From: Epilithonimonas zeae
GTDB taxonomy: Bacteria > Bacteroidota > Bacteroidia > Flavobacteriales > Weeksellaceae
DNA length: 64,000 bases
Assembly: GCF_023278365.1 (NCBI RefSeq)
Contig: NZ_CP075338.1
Span: forward strand, 2,356,001-2,420,000
Reading direction: 5' to 3'
A program made the translations under genes and the position numbers. Shown in pieces: positions 34,813 to 44,915 of the stretch (position 1 is the first letter of the stretch; every line of letters starts with the position of its first letter). The notes below the pieces were generated by a model. That model was not told the DNA's origin and searched no databases. It worked only from the letters and a program-made list of their open reading frames with translations.

Positions 34813-36408
34813 TTATTTATAGATATAGTAATATTGAGTTACATTTTTATTGAGATTGAATTTCTGCAAATTCTTTCTTAAAATATTCGCATCATTTTTA
34901 TTAAACGAATACCAAACCACTCGATTCTGAGCTGTACCTCTATTATTCTCAATTTTCCAAGAAGCAACAGGAATCCAGCTTTCAGGAACTTTATCAGGAT
35001 ACCAATTTGGATAAATTACTGCTACTTTATAATGGTTTTTAGAAATGTAATTGGATAAAAAGCGATCGTATTTTTCATTAAAATCAATTTCATTTAATTT
35101 TTTGTTTTCAACATAAAACTTAGCAACATCTGTAGATCCCAAACCTACAATATCTAATAACTGTACATTACCGAAATAGGCAATGGCCCCGATATCATTT
35201 GCAACAGCTTTCTGTCCTTTGTAAAATTGATTCAGAAATTTTCCCATTTCTACTTGCTGTTCTTCAACATTTTTGGAAGAAACTTTCAAAACAGGATGAG
35301 AATAGACCAACCGATAAATCCCAACCAAACAGAAAGCAACAAAAGAACCAACAAAAATCAAATTATTCAAATTTCTCTTATTAATCTTTAACTGTTTAAA
35401 ATATTCGATAGCTAACGGAATCAAAATCATTACCAGCATTATCATCAAATAATTTTCATAGCGATACTTGATCATTGCAAAAAGACTTTGCAGAATAACA
35501 GTTCCGAAGACAATAAATAAGATTTTATTATTTCTAAAAAGAGTTTGAAAACCTTGTTTTTTGTAAGAATCAAAAAGAATAACAAGTGCACAAATAATTG
35601 GGAAAAGAAACAGCTTGTAAAAAGAAATATTAAGTAAAATACCTTTCTTGAATATTGCCCAGATGCTCATCAGCATATTACCTTCCGGATAACTTCCTTT
35701 GATAATGACAGAATTCGGGAAGAAAAAACCACCTTCGTGAATAGAAATTAATCCAAAAATCACAATTGGTAAAAATCCAACTACGAAGATTAGAAATCCT
35801 TCTTTGAATTTTCGATCAATTAATAAAATCAATCCTAAACAAAACACGAAAAACATACTTTCAAACCGAATCATTGATAGAAAGAAAATCACAATCAATA
35901 ATTTAATAAAATCTAATCGTTTGAAACTGGACTCGATATTTTTCTTGATAAAATAAATGGCCAATACGGACAACAGCATATGAATCGTCTGCTCCATACC
36001 CAGAAGTACCATAATATATAATAAGGACACAGGTAAAAAAACAAGCAGACCTAACCTCAATTCTTTTTCAGAATAAAAATCTTTGAAAAATTTGTAAATC
36101 CAATACACTGTAAAATATCCGGCCGCGACATTTATTATCATTGGATAATATACATTGTCGCCAAAAATCTTGATTAATGAACTTAATATTAAAGTATAAA
36201 GAATGGAAGATGAACCACTATCAAAACTATTAAAATTGATTGACCAAAATCCCGATTCCCCAAATTTTCTAGCGATTGCTAAATGGATATAAGCATCATC
36301 AATAGGATAAATAAATTGGTTACCAAACAACTGAGAATAAGAATATAAAAAATAAAATCCTGTGATAATGGTGAACAGACCGATGTAATAGAATAGATAT
36401 TTTTGCAT
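34813..36408 (-). CDS. Polytopic membrane protein, probable GT-C (GT39/ArnT-like) glycosyltransferase
   Basis: The 531-residue protein has about eleven hydrophobic helices and a soluble C-terminal part from about residue 385. Just after helix 1 comes FIYPIDDAYIHLAIARKF, with an acidic pair in the first external loop. That is the expected place for the catalytic Asp in GT-C enzymes, which take sugar from polyprenyl phosphate on the outer face of the inner membrane. A second clue is FESGFWSINFNSFDSGSSSILYTL-like content in that loop. The substrate cannot be told, and no glycan genes are nearby. The family is inferred from topology. Confidence 0.65.
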   Translation of the reverse strand: MQKYLFYYIGLFTIITGFYFLYSYSQLFGNQFIYPIDDAYIHLAIARKFGESGFWSINFNSFDSGSSSILYTLILSSLIKIFGDNVYYPMIINVAAGYFTVYWIYKFFKDFYSEKELRLGLLVFLPVSLLYIMVLLGMEQTIHMLLSVLAIYFIKKNIESSFKRLDFIKLLIVIFFLSMIRFESMFFVFCLGLILLIDRKFKEGFLIFVVGFLPIVIFGLISIHEGGFFFPNSVIIKGSYPEGNMLMSIWAIFKKGILLNISFYKLFLFPIICALVILFDSYKKQGFQTLFRNNKILFIVFGTVILQSLFAMIKYRYENYLMIMLVMILIPLAIEYFKQLKINKRNLNNLIFVGSFVAFCLVGIYRLVYSHPVLKVSSKNVEEQQVEMGKFLNQFYKGQKAVANDIGAIAYFGNVQLLDIVGLGSTDVAKFYVENKKLNEIDFNEKYDRFLSNYISKNHYKVAVIYPNWYPDKVPESWIPVASWKIENNRGTAQNRVVWYSFNKNDANILRKNLQKFNLNKNVTQYYYIYK

Positions 36409-36479
36409 AGTTTTCCAATTGCTGAGCGAAAATAATCATTAATTTTTTAAAAATCAGATTAACTAATTCTATTATCTCT

Positions 36480-36487
36480 TATATTTG
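36480..36487 (+). promoter_or_regulatory. -7 box of the leucine-rich protein gene
   Basis: TATATTTG matches TAnnTTTG perfectly. No TTTG is seen 19-21 bases before it. It predicts a start near 36494, just 14 bases before the TTG start codon at 36508, and so supports that start. Confidence 0.5.
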
Positions 36488-36507
36488 CTCATTAATCTTA
36501 TACACAA

Positions 36508-38142
36508 TTGAAAAAAATTCTATTCTTTTTACTGATTTCCAATTCCTTGTTCTCACAATGGAGTATTTCCAATGCAGAACGCAGCGCATTGATCAGTATA
36601 TACAACGCTACAGATGGTGAAAACTGGAACAGAACTTGGGATTTGGAAAAGGATCCACGCAACTGGTTTGGCATTTCTGTGAAAAATGGAGCCGTTACAG
36701 AACTTAATCTTACAGGCAATGCGCTTAAAGGTAATTTCCCATCCAATTTAACATCATTCCCGAAACTTACGAAGCTAGATCTTAGTAATAATCAACTCTT
36801 CGGCGACGTAGCTGCAGGGATTTCTTCCCTTACTTTGTTAACAAAATTGGATATTAGCAATAATAGATTGACCGGAGATCCAACCCAATCCTTAACAGGG
36901 CTTTTCAATGTAGATGATCTGGCTTTGGGAGGAAATTTATTTACGATTCCGGATGTTAATGGTTTGTTGCAAAACTTCAACAATATCAAAACGCTGAATA
37001 TTTCCGATCTAGGATTAATTACCATTCCTGCAAAAATCACAGCTTTCACCAATCTTGAAACTTTGATTCTTGATAACAATCCAATTCCGGTTAATGCTTT
37101 TGGAAATATTGCAAATCATCCCAAATTGACAAATCTTTCTTTATCCGGATTACAATTAGCTCAAGTCCCTGCTCAAGTTTCTCAGTTGACACAGCTGACA
37201 AGCCTTAACTTAAGCAACAATAATATTACCGAGCAAAACTCTTCAGGTTTATCAACTTTAACAAATTTGGTTTGGTTATCTTTAGAAAACAATCAGTTAG
37301 CTCAGATTCCGTATCAGATTCCGCAACTTAAAAAATTGCAAACACTTAATCTTGGAAGAAACAAAATTTCTGGTGGTGTTTCTTTATTGACAGGCTTAAC
37401 AAATCTTCAGCAATTATTCCTGAACAACAATTTGCTTTCTGGTAATTTCCCATCAGAATTTCTTGCGATGCCCAAATTATTGATGCTAAATCTTAACAGC
37501 AATCAGCTTTCAGGTGATCTCAACGACAGACTTCCTCCCATTACACACCTCAGCAATAATAGATTCAATAAGGCACAGCTTTCCAATTATATGGTTGATT
37601 ATAATGTGCAAACCGATTTAGATTATTCGCCTCAGCGTTACGATGGTTTGAAAGAAGTTTTAGGCGTTATCGGCCAACCTGCGAAGTTAGATCAGTCCTT
37701 ATCTGGTAGCGATTACACTTTTACCTGGTACAAAAATCTGGATCAAAAAACCAATACAACCACTGCGGATCTCAATTTCGCAAGTGTGGAAGAATCAGAC
37801 TATGCCACTTACACTGCAGAGGCTTACACTTATTCTGTTTTGGACAATTCAGTGGTTTTCGATTTGTCGCTTTTCAGAGAGCCGATTTCTTTGGTTAAAG
37901 TCTTGGGCACAGAAGAATCTGCAAAATACTTCAACATCTACCCAAATCCGACTTCCGAATTCTTGAATATTGTAAGCACAAAATATGACATTCAGAAAGT
38001 TCATATTTACGATTTGAGTGGAAAACAAATGCTATCTGAATCCAAATCCAGAATCGACGTCTCCAAACTTCCAAGCGGCGTTTATATGCTGATTATCAAA
38101 ACACAGGAAGGTAATAAAAACTTCAAGTTCATCAAACAATAA
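36508..38142 (+). CDS. Leucine-rich-repeat protein with T9SS sorting domain, TTG start
   Basis: The gene appears to begin with TTG: the reading frame has a stop 15 bases upstream and no ATG before the signal peptide (KKILFFLLISNSLFSQ). An N-terminal cap (WSISNAERSALISIYNATDG, then NW and W-x-GI) is followed by about ten leucine-rich repeats of 22-24 residues with the pattern LxxLxLSxNxL. Next come an Ig-like domain (near 375-450) and a type A sorting domain (IYPNPTSEFLNI to FKFIKQ). The protein is probably surface-attached or secreted and likely binds a partner. It is monocistronic. Confidence 0.92.
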   Translation: MKKILFFLLISNSLFSQWSISNAERSALISIYNATDGENWNRTWDLEKDPRNWFGISVKNGAVTELNLTGNALKGNFPSNLTSFPKLTKLDLSNNQLFGDVAAGISSLTLLTKLDISNNRLTGDPTQSLTGLFNVDDLALGGNLFTIPDVNGLLQNFNNIKTLNISDLGLITIPAKITAFTNLETLILDNNPIPVNAFGNIANHPKLTNLSLSGLQLAQVPAQVSQLTQLTSLNLSNNNITEQNSSGLSTLTNLVWLSLENNQLAQIPYQIPQLKKLQTLNLGRNKISGGVSLLTGLTNLQQLFLNNNLLSGNFPSEFLAMPKLLMLNLNSNQLSGDLNDRLPPITHLSNNRFNKAQLSNYMVDYNVQTDLDYSPQRYDGLKEVLGVIGQPAKLDQSLSGSDYTFTWYKNLDQKTNTTTADLNFASVEESDYATYTAEAYTYSVLDNSVVFDLSLFREPISLVKVLGTEESAKYFNIYPNPTSEFLNIVSTKYDIQKVHIYDLSGKQMLSESKSRIDVSKLPSGVYMLIIKTQEGNKNFKFIKQ

Positions 38143-38147
38143 TTTTT

Positions 38148-38240
38148 AGGAGCTTAATCCCGCTTTCCGCTCATACTCCTCGCGCAGCCACATCTCCCAA
38201 GGCTTGCTGTGGGGTAACCGCTGCAATCGGGGCTATAGAA
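38148..38240. repeat. Intergenic palindromic repeat, copy 1
   Basis: This stretch starts AGGAGC...CCCGCTTTCCGCT and ends CCGCTGCAATCGGGGCTA; its end, read on the minus strand, is AGCCCCGATTGCAGCGG. The CCCG/CGGG ends can pair. From memory, very similar elements are scattered between genes in Chryseobacterium and Flavobacterium. A second, differently shaped member lies at 63350-63440. Its role is unknown; it may act as a terminator or simply as a mobile/REP-like repeat. Confidence 0.65.
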
Positions 38241-38330
38241 TTTTGTTTTCAATCACCTAAAAAAAACTTTCAAACCCTCCCACTCTCAACTCTCAAACTC
38301 TCACATTCCAAACATCCATATTCCCTTCTC

Positions 38331-38360
38331 ATTGCCATTTCCCAAAAAATATTATCTTTG
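38331..38360 (+). promoter_or_regulatory. Promoter of icmF
   Basis: ATTG (38331-38334) is followed after 18 bases by a perfect TATCTTTG (38353-38360). The predicted start near 38367 leaves a leader of only about 13 bases, too short for a B12 riboswitch. Confidence 0.6.
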
Positions 38361-38379
38361 GAAACTATCGATTTAAGAA

Positions 38380-41300
38380 ATGGAAAGCACAAAATATACA
38401 CCTAAAAACAAAGTAAGAATCGTAACCGCAGCCTCGTTATTTGACGGTCACGATGCTGCAATCAATATCATGCGTCGTGTGATTCAGGGAACAGGATGCG
38501 AAGTTATCCACCTTGGACACGACAAATCTGCTGAAGAAGTGGTAAATACAGCTATTCAGGAAGATGCCAATGCGATTGCCCTAACTTCTTATCAAGGTGG
38601 TCACAACGAATATTTCAAATACATCTACGATCTTTTAAGAGAAAAAAACTCGCCGCAAATCAAAATCTTTGGTGGCGGCGGCGGTGTAATTCTACCTGAA
38701 GAGATCGAAGATATTATGGCTTACGGAATCGACAGAATTTATTCTCCGGACGATGGCCGTGAGCTTGGTTTACAAGGAATGATCGATGATTTAGTGAAAA
38801 GATCAGATTTCGCAACAGGAAAAGAAGTTACGGCAAACGATTTAGATTCAATTAGTTTTCAAAATTCTACAAGTATTGCTAAAATCATTTCTGCGGTTGA
38901 AAACTTTTCAGAAGAAAAACCTGAATTAGTTGCAGCAATCGATGAAAAATCAAAAGATTTAAACATTCCTATCATTGGTATTACAGGAACTGGTGGAGCG
39001 GGAAAATCTTCATTGACAGACGAATTGGTAAGACGTTTTATCCGTTCAAATCCTGATAAAAAAATTGCCATTATTTCAATAGACCCTTCGAAAAAGAAAA
39101 CCGGAGGTGCACTTTTGGGAGACAGAATCCGTATGAATGCGATCAATGATCCGAGAGTATATATGCGTTCGATGGCGACAAGAGAAAACAACGTTTCGGT
39201 TTCTCCGTTCATTCATTCAGCTTTAAATGTGTTAAAATTGGCTCATCCTGATGTTATCATTTTAGAAACTTCAGGTATTGGACAATCAGGCTCGGAAGTT
39301 TCGGATTTTGCTGATGTTTCAATGTATGTGATGACTCCTGAATATGGAGCTTCAACACAGTTGGAAAAAATCGATATGCTGGATTATGCAGATTTGGTTG
39401 CTTTAAATAAATCTGATAAAAGAGGAGCTCTTGATGCGCTTCAGGCGGTAAGAAAACAGTTCCAGAGAAACCATTTGTTATGGGAACAGCCATTAGATGA
39501 AATGCCGGTTTATGCAACAAAAGCATCTCAGTTCAATGATCACGGAACTACAGAGCTATACAACAGACTAGTTTCTAAAGTCAACAATAAATTTGCTGGT
39601 TTAAATCTACAAGGTTTTGTTGAACAGGAAATTACAGACGAAGTAACGATCATTCCTCCAAAAAGAGTTCGTTACCTTTCTGAAATCGTTGAAAACAACA
39701 GACAATATGATGCCAACATTGAAAAGCAAGCTGAATTAGCCAGAACAATGTATCATATTGATGGTGTTAAAAAAATTATCTCCAATGAAGCTTTGGACGC
39801 TGAATATCAAAAAGCTGAAAAAGAACTTCAACAGGAAAATATCGACTTCCTAAAAACCTGGGATGATACGAAAAAAGCTTTCCACGAAGAGTTTTACTCC
39901 TATTTTGTAAGAGGAAAAGAAATTAAAGTGGAGACCTCAACAGAATCCTTATCCCATTTAAGAATTCCAAAAATTGCGTTACCAAAATACAACGATTGGG
40001 GTGATTTAATTAAATGGAAAGGTCAGGAAAATCTTCCCGGAGGATTCCCTTTCACAGCGGGAATTTATCCTTTCAAAAGAACCGGAGAAGATCCAACAAG
40101 AATGTTTGCCGGAGAAGGAGGCCCTGAAAGAACCAACAGAAGATTCCACTATGTTTCTGCGGAAATGCCTGCAAAGCGTTTGTCTACAGCATTTGACTCT
40201 GTAACTCTTTATGGGCAGGATCCGGCTTTACCACCAGATATTTATGGTAAAATCGGAAATGCGGGAGTTTCTATTGCAACTTTAGATGATGCTAAAAAAC
40301 TATATTCAGGTTTTGATTTGGTGAATGCATTGACATCCGTTTCAATGACCATCAACGGTCCTGCTCCAATGTTGTTGGCTTTCTTTATGAATGCAGCGAT
40401 CGACCAAAATGTTGAAAAATATATTGCTGAGAATAATCTTGAGGCTAAAGTTGAGGAAGTTTTAAAAGCAAAATTCGACGACAAAGGTTTAGCAAGACCG
40501 AAATATAACGGCGAATTGCCACCTTCCAATAATGGTTTAGGTTTAAAATTATTAGGAATTACAGGAGATGAAGTCATTCCTGCAGAAGCTTATGCTGAAA
40601 TTAAAGCTAAAACGATCGCAACTGTTCGTGGAACTGTTCAGGCAGATATTTTAAAAGAAGACCAAGCTCAAAACACGTGTATTTTCTCTACTGAATTTGC
40701 CTTGAGATTGATGGGTGACGTTCAGGAATATTTCATCAAAGAAAAAGTAAGAAACTTCTACTCTGTTTCCATTTCAGGATATCACATTGCAGAAGCGGGT
40801 GCAAATCCGGTTTCGCAGTTGGCATTTACTTTGGCAAATGGTTTCACGTATGTTGAATATTACTTGTCAAGAGGAATGGACATCAATGATTTTGCACCGA
40901 ATTTATCTTTCTTCTTCTCCAACGGTATCGACCCTGAATATTCAGTAATCGGGCGTGTGGCGAGAAGAATCTGGGCAAAAGCTATGAAGTTGAAATACGG
41001 CGCTGATGAAAGAAGCCAGATGTTGAAATATCACATTCAAACTTCAGGACGTTCACTTCACGCTCAGGAGATTGATTTTAATGACATTAGAACAACCCTT
41101 CAGGCGCTTTACGCAATTTACGATAACTGTAATTCATTGCACACCAATGCTTATGACGAGGCAATTACCACTCCGACTGAGCAGTCTGTTAGAAGAGCGA
41201 TGGCGATTCAATTGATTATTAATAAAGAATTAGGTTTAGCGAAAAACGAAAATCCGCTTCAAGGTTCGTTTATTATTGAGGAATTGACGGATTTGGTGGA

Positions 41301-41727
41301 AGAAGCTGTTTATGCAGAATTCGACAGAATTACAGAAAGAGGTGGTGTTTTGGGAGCAATGGAAACGATGTACCAACGTTCAAAAATTCAGGAAGAATCA
41401 ATGCATTACGAATGGTTGAAACACACTGGGGAATATCCGATCATCGGAGTAAATACTTTCTTAGGGAAAGACGGTTCGCCAACCGTTCGTCCGGGAGAAG
41501 TGATCCGTTCGACTGAGGAAGAAAAGCAATTCCAGATTGAAATGCTTCATAATTTCCAAAATTCTAATCAAGATAAATCTGCAGAAGCTCTGAAAACTTT
41601 ACAACACGCAGCAATCAACCAACAAAACTTATTCGAAGTGATGATGGATGCCGTGAAATACTGTTCTCTTGGACAGATTACCAATGCTTTGTTTGAAGTG
41701 GGTGGTAAGTACAGAAGAAATATGTAG
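38380..41727 (+). CDS. icmF: Fused isobutyryl-CoA mutase (IcmF)
   Basis: This 1115-residue enzyme joins three parts. The first is a B12-binding domain with DGHDAA (residues 22-27; His25 is the lower cobalt ligand). The second is a MeaI-like GTPase chaperone with the P-loop GTGGAGKS (about 203-210) and NKSDKRGA. The third is the acyl-CoA mutase barrel from about residue 555, with [19 protein letters not shown]. That motif and the domain order are those of IcmF, which interconverts isobutyryl- and butyryl-CoA and some related acyl-CoAs; methylmalonyl-CoA mutases carry a different motif and no internal GTPase. It needs adenosylcobalamin. It is monocistronic. Confidence 0.94.
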   Translation: MESTKYTPKNKVRIVTAASLFDGHDAAINIMRRVIQGTGCEVIHLGHDKSAEEVVNTAIQEDANAIALTSYQGGHNEYFKYIYDLLREKNSPQIKIFGGGGGVILPEEIEDIMAYGIDRIYSPDDGRELGLQGMIDDLVKRSDFATGKEVTANDLDSISFQNSTSIAKIISAVENFSEEKPELVAAIDEKSKDLNIPIIGITGTGGAGKSSLTDELVRRFIRSNPDKKIAIISIDPSKKKTGGALLGDRIRMNAINDPRVYMRSMATRENNVSVSPFIHSALNVLKLAHPDVIILETSGIGQSGSEVSDFADVSMYVMTPEYGASTQLEKIDMLDYADLVALNKSDKRGALDALQAVRKQFQRNHLLWEQPLDEMPVYATKASQFNDHGTTELYNRLVSKVNNKFAGLNLQGFVEQEITDEVTIIPPKRVRYLSEIVENNRQYDANIEKQAELARTMYHIDGVKKIISNEALDAEYQKAEKELQQENIDFLKTWDDTKKAFHEEFYSYFVRGKEIKVETSTESLSHLRIPKIALPKYNDWGDLIKWKGQENLPGGFPFTAGIYPFKRTGEDPTRMFAGEGGPERTNRRFHYVSAEMPAKRLSTAFDSVTLYGQDPALPPDIYGKIGNAGVSIATLDDAKKLYSGFDLVNALTSVSMTINGPAPMLLAFFMNAAIDQNVEKYIAENNLEAKVEEVLKAKFDDKGLARPKYNGELPPSNNGLGLKLLGITGDEVIPAEAYAEIKAKTIATVRGTVQADILKEDQAQNTCIFSTEFALRLMGDVQEYFIKEKVRNFYSVSISGYHIAEAGANPVSQLAFTLANGFTYVEYYLSRGMDINDFAPNLSFFFSNGIDPEYSVIGRVARRIWAKAMKLKYGADERSQMLKYHIQTSGRSLHAQEIDFNDIRTTLQALYAIYDNCNSLHTNAYDEAITTPTEQSVRRAMAIQLIINKELGLAKNENPLQGSFIIEELTDLVEEAVYAEFDRITERGGVLGAMETMYQRSKIQEESMHYEWLKHTGEYPIIGVNTFLGKDGSPTVRPGEVIRSTEEEKQFQIEMLHNFQNSNQDKSAEALKTLQHAAINQQNLFEVMMDAVKYCSLGQITNALFEVGGKYRRNM

Positions 41728-41758
41728 GCGAAGGTCGCCAGCCAGTTATTTAAAATTA

Positions 41759-41788
41759 AAATCTCAAGGAAATTCTTTGAGGTTTTTT
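41759..41788 (+). terminator. Terminator of icmF
   Basis: Nine-base arms with one G-U pair (41759-41767 and 41777-41785) and a run of T form an intrinsic terminator 31 bases after the icmF stop. Confidence 0.75.
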
Positions 41789-41811
41789 ATCTTTATCATC
41801 AAAATATAATT

Positions 41812-43086
41812 ATGAAAACGCCACTTATATTGTTGTTTACTCTTATCGTTTGTTTTACGAAGGCTCAAAAAAACGAGGGGTGCAAAAGTTCTCAAAAAAC
41901 AAAATATGAGGATAGCTTAAGAGATAAATGGAAAACCTATTCCTTTAAACCCATCTCTAAAGAAGATGCTTTAAAACCTCTTTTCGGTTATATTGAAATT
42001 GATTATGTTAATAAGCCTGCAAAATTCGAAGACATTGTTGATTCCTTGCATATACAAGTCAAACAAATATTAGCAGAAAAGAAAGTTGATGAAAACGATT
42101 TTGAAAAAGAGCTAATGATTCGGGATTCTTTAGGAAAAATTGAAGCTGCTAAAATAATCGGGAATATATCTAAACCATTTGTCATCAAAAGTGAAAAAAG
42201 AGCTAATAAATGGGCAATCCTTTTTGAAGACTTTAAATATGACGAAATGCTGGCCTTTGGTTCCGGATATTGGCTATCTCTTTCTGAAGATGATGGAAAG
42301 TCTTGGAAAAAATATTATACAGGATTAACCGGAGGTAAAAATTATTACTTCAAAAAAAATTCTAACCCTTCTCTTTGGCGCGATGACAATCATATTCAAA
42401 TAGAAGCCGACATTGTTAGGATGACCGAAGAAAGAGCACATCCAATGCCACCACAATATGAAACAGTAAAGGACAATGCATTAATCGTTTTAAATATTGC
42501 TGACATTTCAAAAGATTCTGACGGAGATGGATTAACCGATATTGAGGAAAAAAATCTTTTCTTAAATCCTTTTTCAAAAGACACTGATGGTGATGGAATT
42601 GTAGACTCTGAGGATATGAATCCGAGATTTGCAAGTACTTCTAACGATTTTATAAAGCTTTATGAAGGAATCATGTTTGGGGAAAATGTACAATCTGACG
42701 GTAAACACCCATACGAAGACCGTACTATAGACCTAACAAATCCTTTGAAGAAAGATGAAAAATCCGAACTGCAACAAGATGAACTTCTAGAAGATTTTCA
42801 TTTCTTGAATACGACGAAACTTCTAGTAACAAGCGACCCCAACCTTCAAAGAATCAATCCAAAGCATTATAAAATTATTATTTTGACGCCAAAAGAATTC
42901 GAGGAATATCAAAACCTGCATCATTCAGAACTTGAGAAGCTAAACTATTCTCCTCTATTCAAATGTGATAAGGACTCTAATTCATTTTTATTAGACTCCA
43001 GCGCATCTTATTCGGGACAAACATATAAGATACAAAGAACGAAAATAGGTTGGAAAATTATAACAATCTCAAGCTGGATTTCTTAA
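41812..43086 (+). CDS. Exported protein with thrombospondin type 3-like calcium repeats, function unknown
   Basis: This 424-residue protein has a signal peptide (MKTPLILLFTLIVCFTKAQ). The middle of the protein carries two calcium-loop repeats, DSDGDGLTDIEE and DTDGDGIVDSEDMNP (near residues 235-270). In such repeats the Asp ladder binds calcium and links or stiffens domains. The first part has a segment FGSGYWLSLSEDDGKSWKK that recalls sialidase Asp-box-like loops, but a single copy is not enough to assign a fold. I do not recognise a family. Neighbouring genes give no clear clue. Confidence 0.75.
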   Translation: MKTPLILLFTLIVCFTKAQKNEGCKSSQKTKYEDSLRDKWKTYSFKPISKEDALKPLFGYIEIDYVNKPAKFEDIVDSLHIQVKQILAEKKVDENDFEKELMIRDSLGKIEAAKIIGNISKPFVIKSEKRANKWAILFEDFKYDEMLAFGSGYWLSLSEDDGKSWKKYYTGLTGGKNYYFKKNSNPSLWRDDNHIQIEADIVRMTEERAHPMPPQYETVKDNALIVLNIADISKDSDGDGLTDIEEKNLFLNPFSKDTDGDGIVDSEDMNPRFASTSNDFIKLYEGIMFGENVQSDGKHPYEDRTIDLTNPLKKDEKSELQQDELLEDFHFLNTTKLLVTSDPNLQRINPKHYKIIILTPKEFEEYQNLHHSELEKLNYSPLFKCDKDSNSFLLDSSASYSGQTYKIQRTKIGWKIITISSWIS

Positions 43087-43188
43087 TACCTAATCAATTT
43101 CTGAATTTATAATCGAGAAATATTCATTCTCAAAAATCCAACGGTTTACTTTTTGATTAGAACAAAAATCAAATCAGAAATAAACTAT

Positions 43189-44397
43189 ATGAAACTAAAA
43201 TCTCCCGAACCATTTTGGCTCGTCAAGGATGGATTGAAAAATTCTTACCCTTCACTCCGAGAAAATATCGAAACCGAAATCCTCATCATCGGAGGTGGAA
43301 TTACCGGTGCTCTTCTTGCCCATCAAATGATAAAAGACGGTTATAAAACTGTTCTAGTTGACCGTCGCGAAATCGGGAATGGAAGTACGAGCGCAACAAC
43401 TTCTATGCTTCAATATGAGATTGATGTTCCGCTGTTTGAACTTTCAAAAATGATTGGACGAAAAGGTGCTGAAAAATCTTATTGGGCGTGTTATAATTCC
43501 ATTGATGATTTGCAGAAAATCTCGAAAGAAGTCAAATCTGATTGCGGTTTCAAGAAAAAACAATCGCTTTATTTTGCTGCCTTCAAAAAAGATGTTGATG
43601 ATTTAAAAAAGGAATTTGAAGCTAGAAAAGCAGCGAAGTTTCCTGTGAAATGGCTTTCTGCTAAAGAAGTTAGCAAAAAATTTAAAATCGAAAATACATT
43701 TGGCGGAATCATTTCTGAACAAGGCGGAAGCATTGATGCATTTTGCCTGGCTCACGACATTTTACATTACAATCACAGAAAAGGATTGCATATTTTCGAT
43801 AAAACAGACATTATTAAATTCGATTACAAGAAAAATGGAGTTACCGCAACAACAGATTACGGAAACACCATCAAAGCCAACAAAGTGATTTTCTGCAATG
43901 GTTTCGAAAGTACAGAAATCATAAAAGACAAATTTGTCAATCTTCTTTCTACTTATGCCATTGTTGGTGAACAATGTGATAAAGAATACAACAAAGAACT
44001 CAACGGGTTACTGGTTTGGAACACAGCCAGCCCTTACATCTATATGCGTACAACTGATGACAACCGAATCTTGATTGGTGGCGAAGATGAAGAGTTTGTG
44101 GATGCACAAAAACGAGATTCTTTACTATTTGATAAAGAGCAAAAGCTGGTTAAAAAAATTAATAAATACCTTCCTAGAAATAACTTTAGAACCGATTTTG
44201 TTTGGGCTGGAACGTTTGGAGAAACCAAAGATGGATTGCCTTATATTGGACAACATCCGAATTTTCCAAGCGCCTATTTTGTATTAGGTTTTGGCGGTAA
44301 TGGAATTACATTTTCGGTCATCGGGATGGCAATGGCTTCAGATTTTCTTAAAGGTAAAAAGAATGAATTGACAGAATATTTCAGGTTCAGACGATAA
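43189..44397 (+). CDS. FAD-dependent oxidoreductase (DAO family)
   Basis: The start at 43189 (MKLKSPEPFWL) is preferred over a TTG 36 bases upstream. The 402-residue protein has the Rossmann dinucleotide fold with IIGGGITGALLAHQM near residue 33 and the FAD-binding VDRREIGNGSTSATTSM. The C-terminal end holds GLPYIGQHPNFP and FGGNGITFSVIGMAMA, typical of the DAO family (glycine/D-amino-acid/gamma-glutamylputrescine oxidases). Some relatives end in a Rieske domain; this one does not. The amine or amino acid oxidised cannot be inferred. Confidence 0.88.
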   Translation: MKLKSPEPFWLVKDGLKNSYPSLRENIETEILIIGGGITGALLAHQMIKDGYKTVLVDRREIGNGSTSATTSMLQYEIDVPLFELSKMIGRKGAEKSYWACYNSIDDLQKISKEVKSDCGFKKKQSLYFAAFKKDVDDLKKEFEARKAAKFPVKWLSAKEVSKKFKIENTFGGIISEQGGSIDAFCLAHDILHYNHRKGLHIFDKTDIIKFDYKKNGVTATTDYGNTIKANKVIFCNGFESTEIIKDKFVNLLSTYAIVGEQCDKEYNKELNGLLVWNTASPYIYMRTTDDNRILIGGEDEEFVDAQKRDSLLFDKEQKLVKKINKYLPRNNFRTDFVWAGTFGETKDGLPYIGQHPNFPSAYFVLGFGGNGITFSVIGMAMASDFLKGKKNELTEYFRFRR

Positions 44398-44458
44398 TTG
44401 TCTTATGTCAATTTGAGATTTCATTTTTTGTTCTAAATTTGAAATAAAACTTCAGAAG

Positions 44459-44914
44459 ATGAAATCACTATTTACCATTCTTTCCTTAATTCTATTTTCG
44501 TCATTCATCAATGCTCAAAATAAAGGATTTGACCAAAAATTGGCAGATTCTCTTGGTGCAGACCAATACGGGATGAAATCTTATTATCTCGTGATTCTCA
44601 AAAAAGGAAAAACGGAAATTACAGACAAAGCCAAGAAATCAGAATTGATGAAAGGTCATATGGACAACATCGGCAAATTGGCAAAAGATGGAAAATTGAT
44701 CGTCGCTGGACCAATGTTGGAGAAAAATCCAAATGATTATAATGGGATTTTCATTTTGAATGCGAAAACTAAAGAAGAAGCTGAAAGTTTAGTTTTGACC
44801 GACCCATCTGTAAAGTCAGGAATTTTTGATGTTGAAATTTATAAATGGTATGGTTCTGCCGCGCTTCCACTCTATCTGAAATCTCACGACAAGGTAACCA
44901 AAGTTCATTTTTAA
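44459..44914 (+). CDS. Exported YCII-domain protein
   Basis: A signal peptide (MKSLFTILSLILFSSFINAQ) leads into a YCII-like ferredoxin fold (residues about 35-130), with YYLVILKKGKTEIT, the HMDNIGKLAKDGKLIVAGP helix-strand and DPSVKSGIFDVEIYKWYGS. The conserved His of the YCII active site may be His72 (KGHMDNI). Exported YCII proteins are common in Bacteroidetes and uncharacterised. The next gene starts 1 base after its stop, so they form a unit. Confidence 0.82.
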   Translation: MKSLFTILSLILFSSFINAQNKGFDQKLADSLGADQYGMKSYYLVILKKGKTEITDKAKKSELMKGHMDNIGKLAKDGKLIVAGPMLEKNPNDYNGIFILNAKTKEEAESLVLTDPSVKSGIFDVEIYKWYGSAALPLYLKSHDKVTKVHF

Positions 44915-44915
44915 A

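Noticed and set aside
38143-38379. B12 riboswitch upstream of icmF
   Set aside because: No B12-box pattern is visible, the stretch holds a palindromic repeat and a C/T-rich run, and the promoter is too close to the start.
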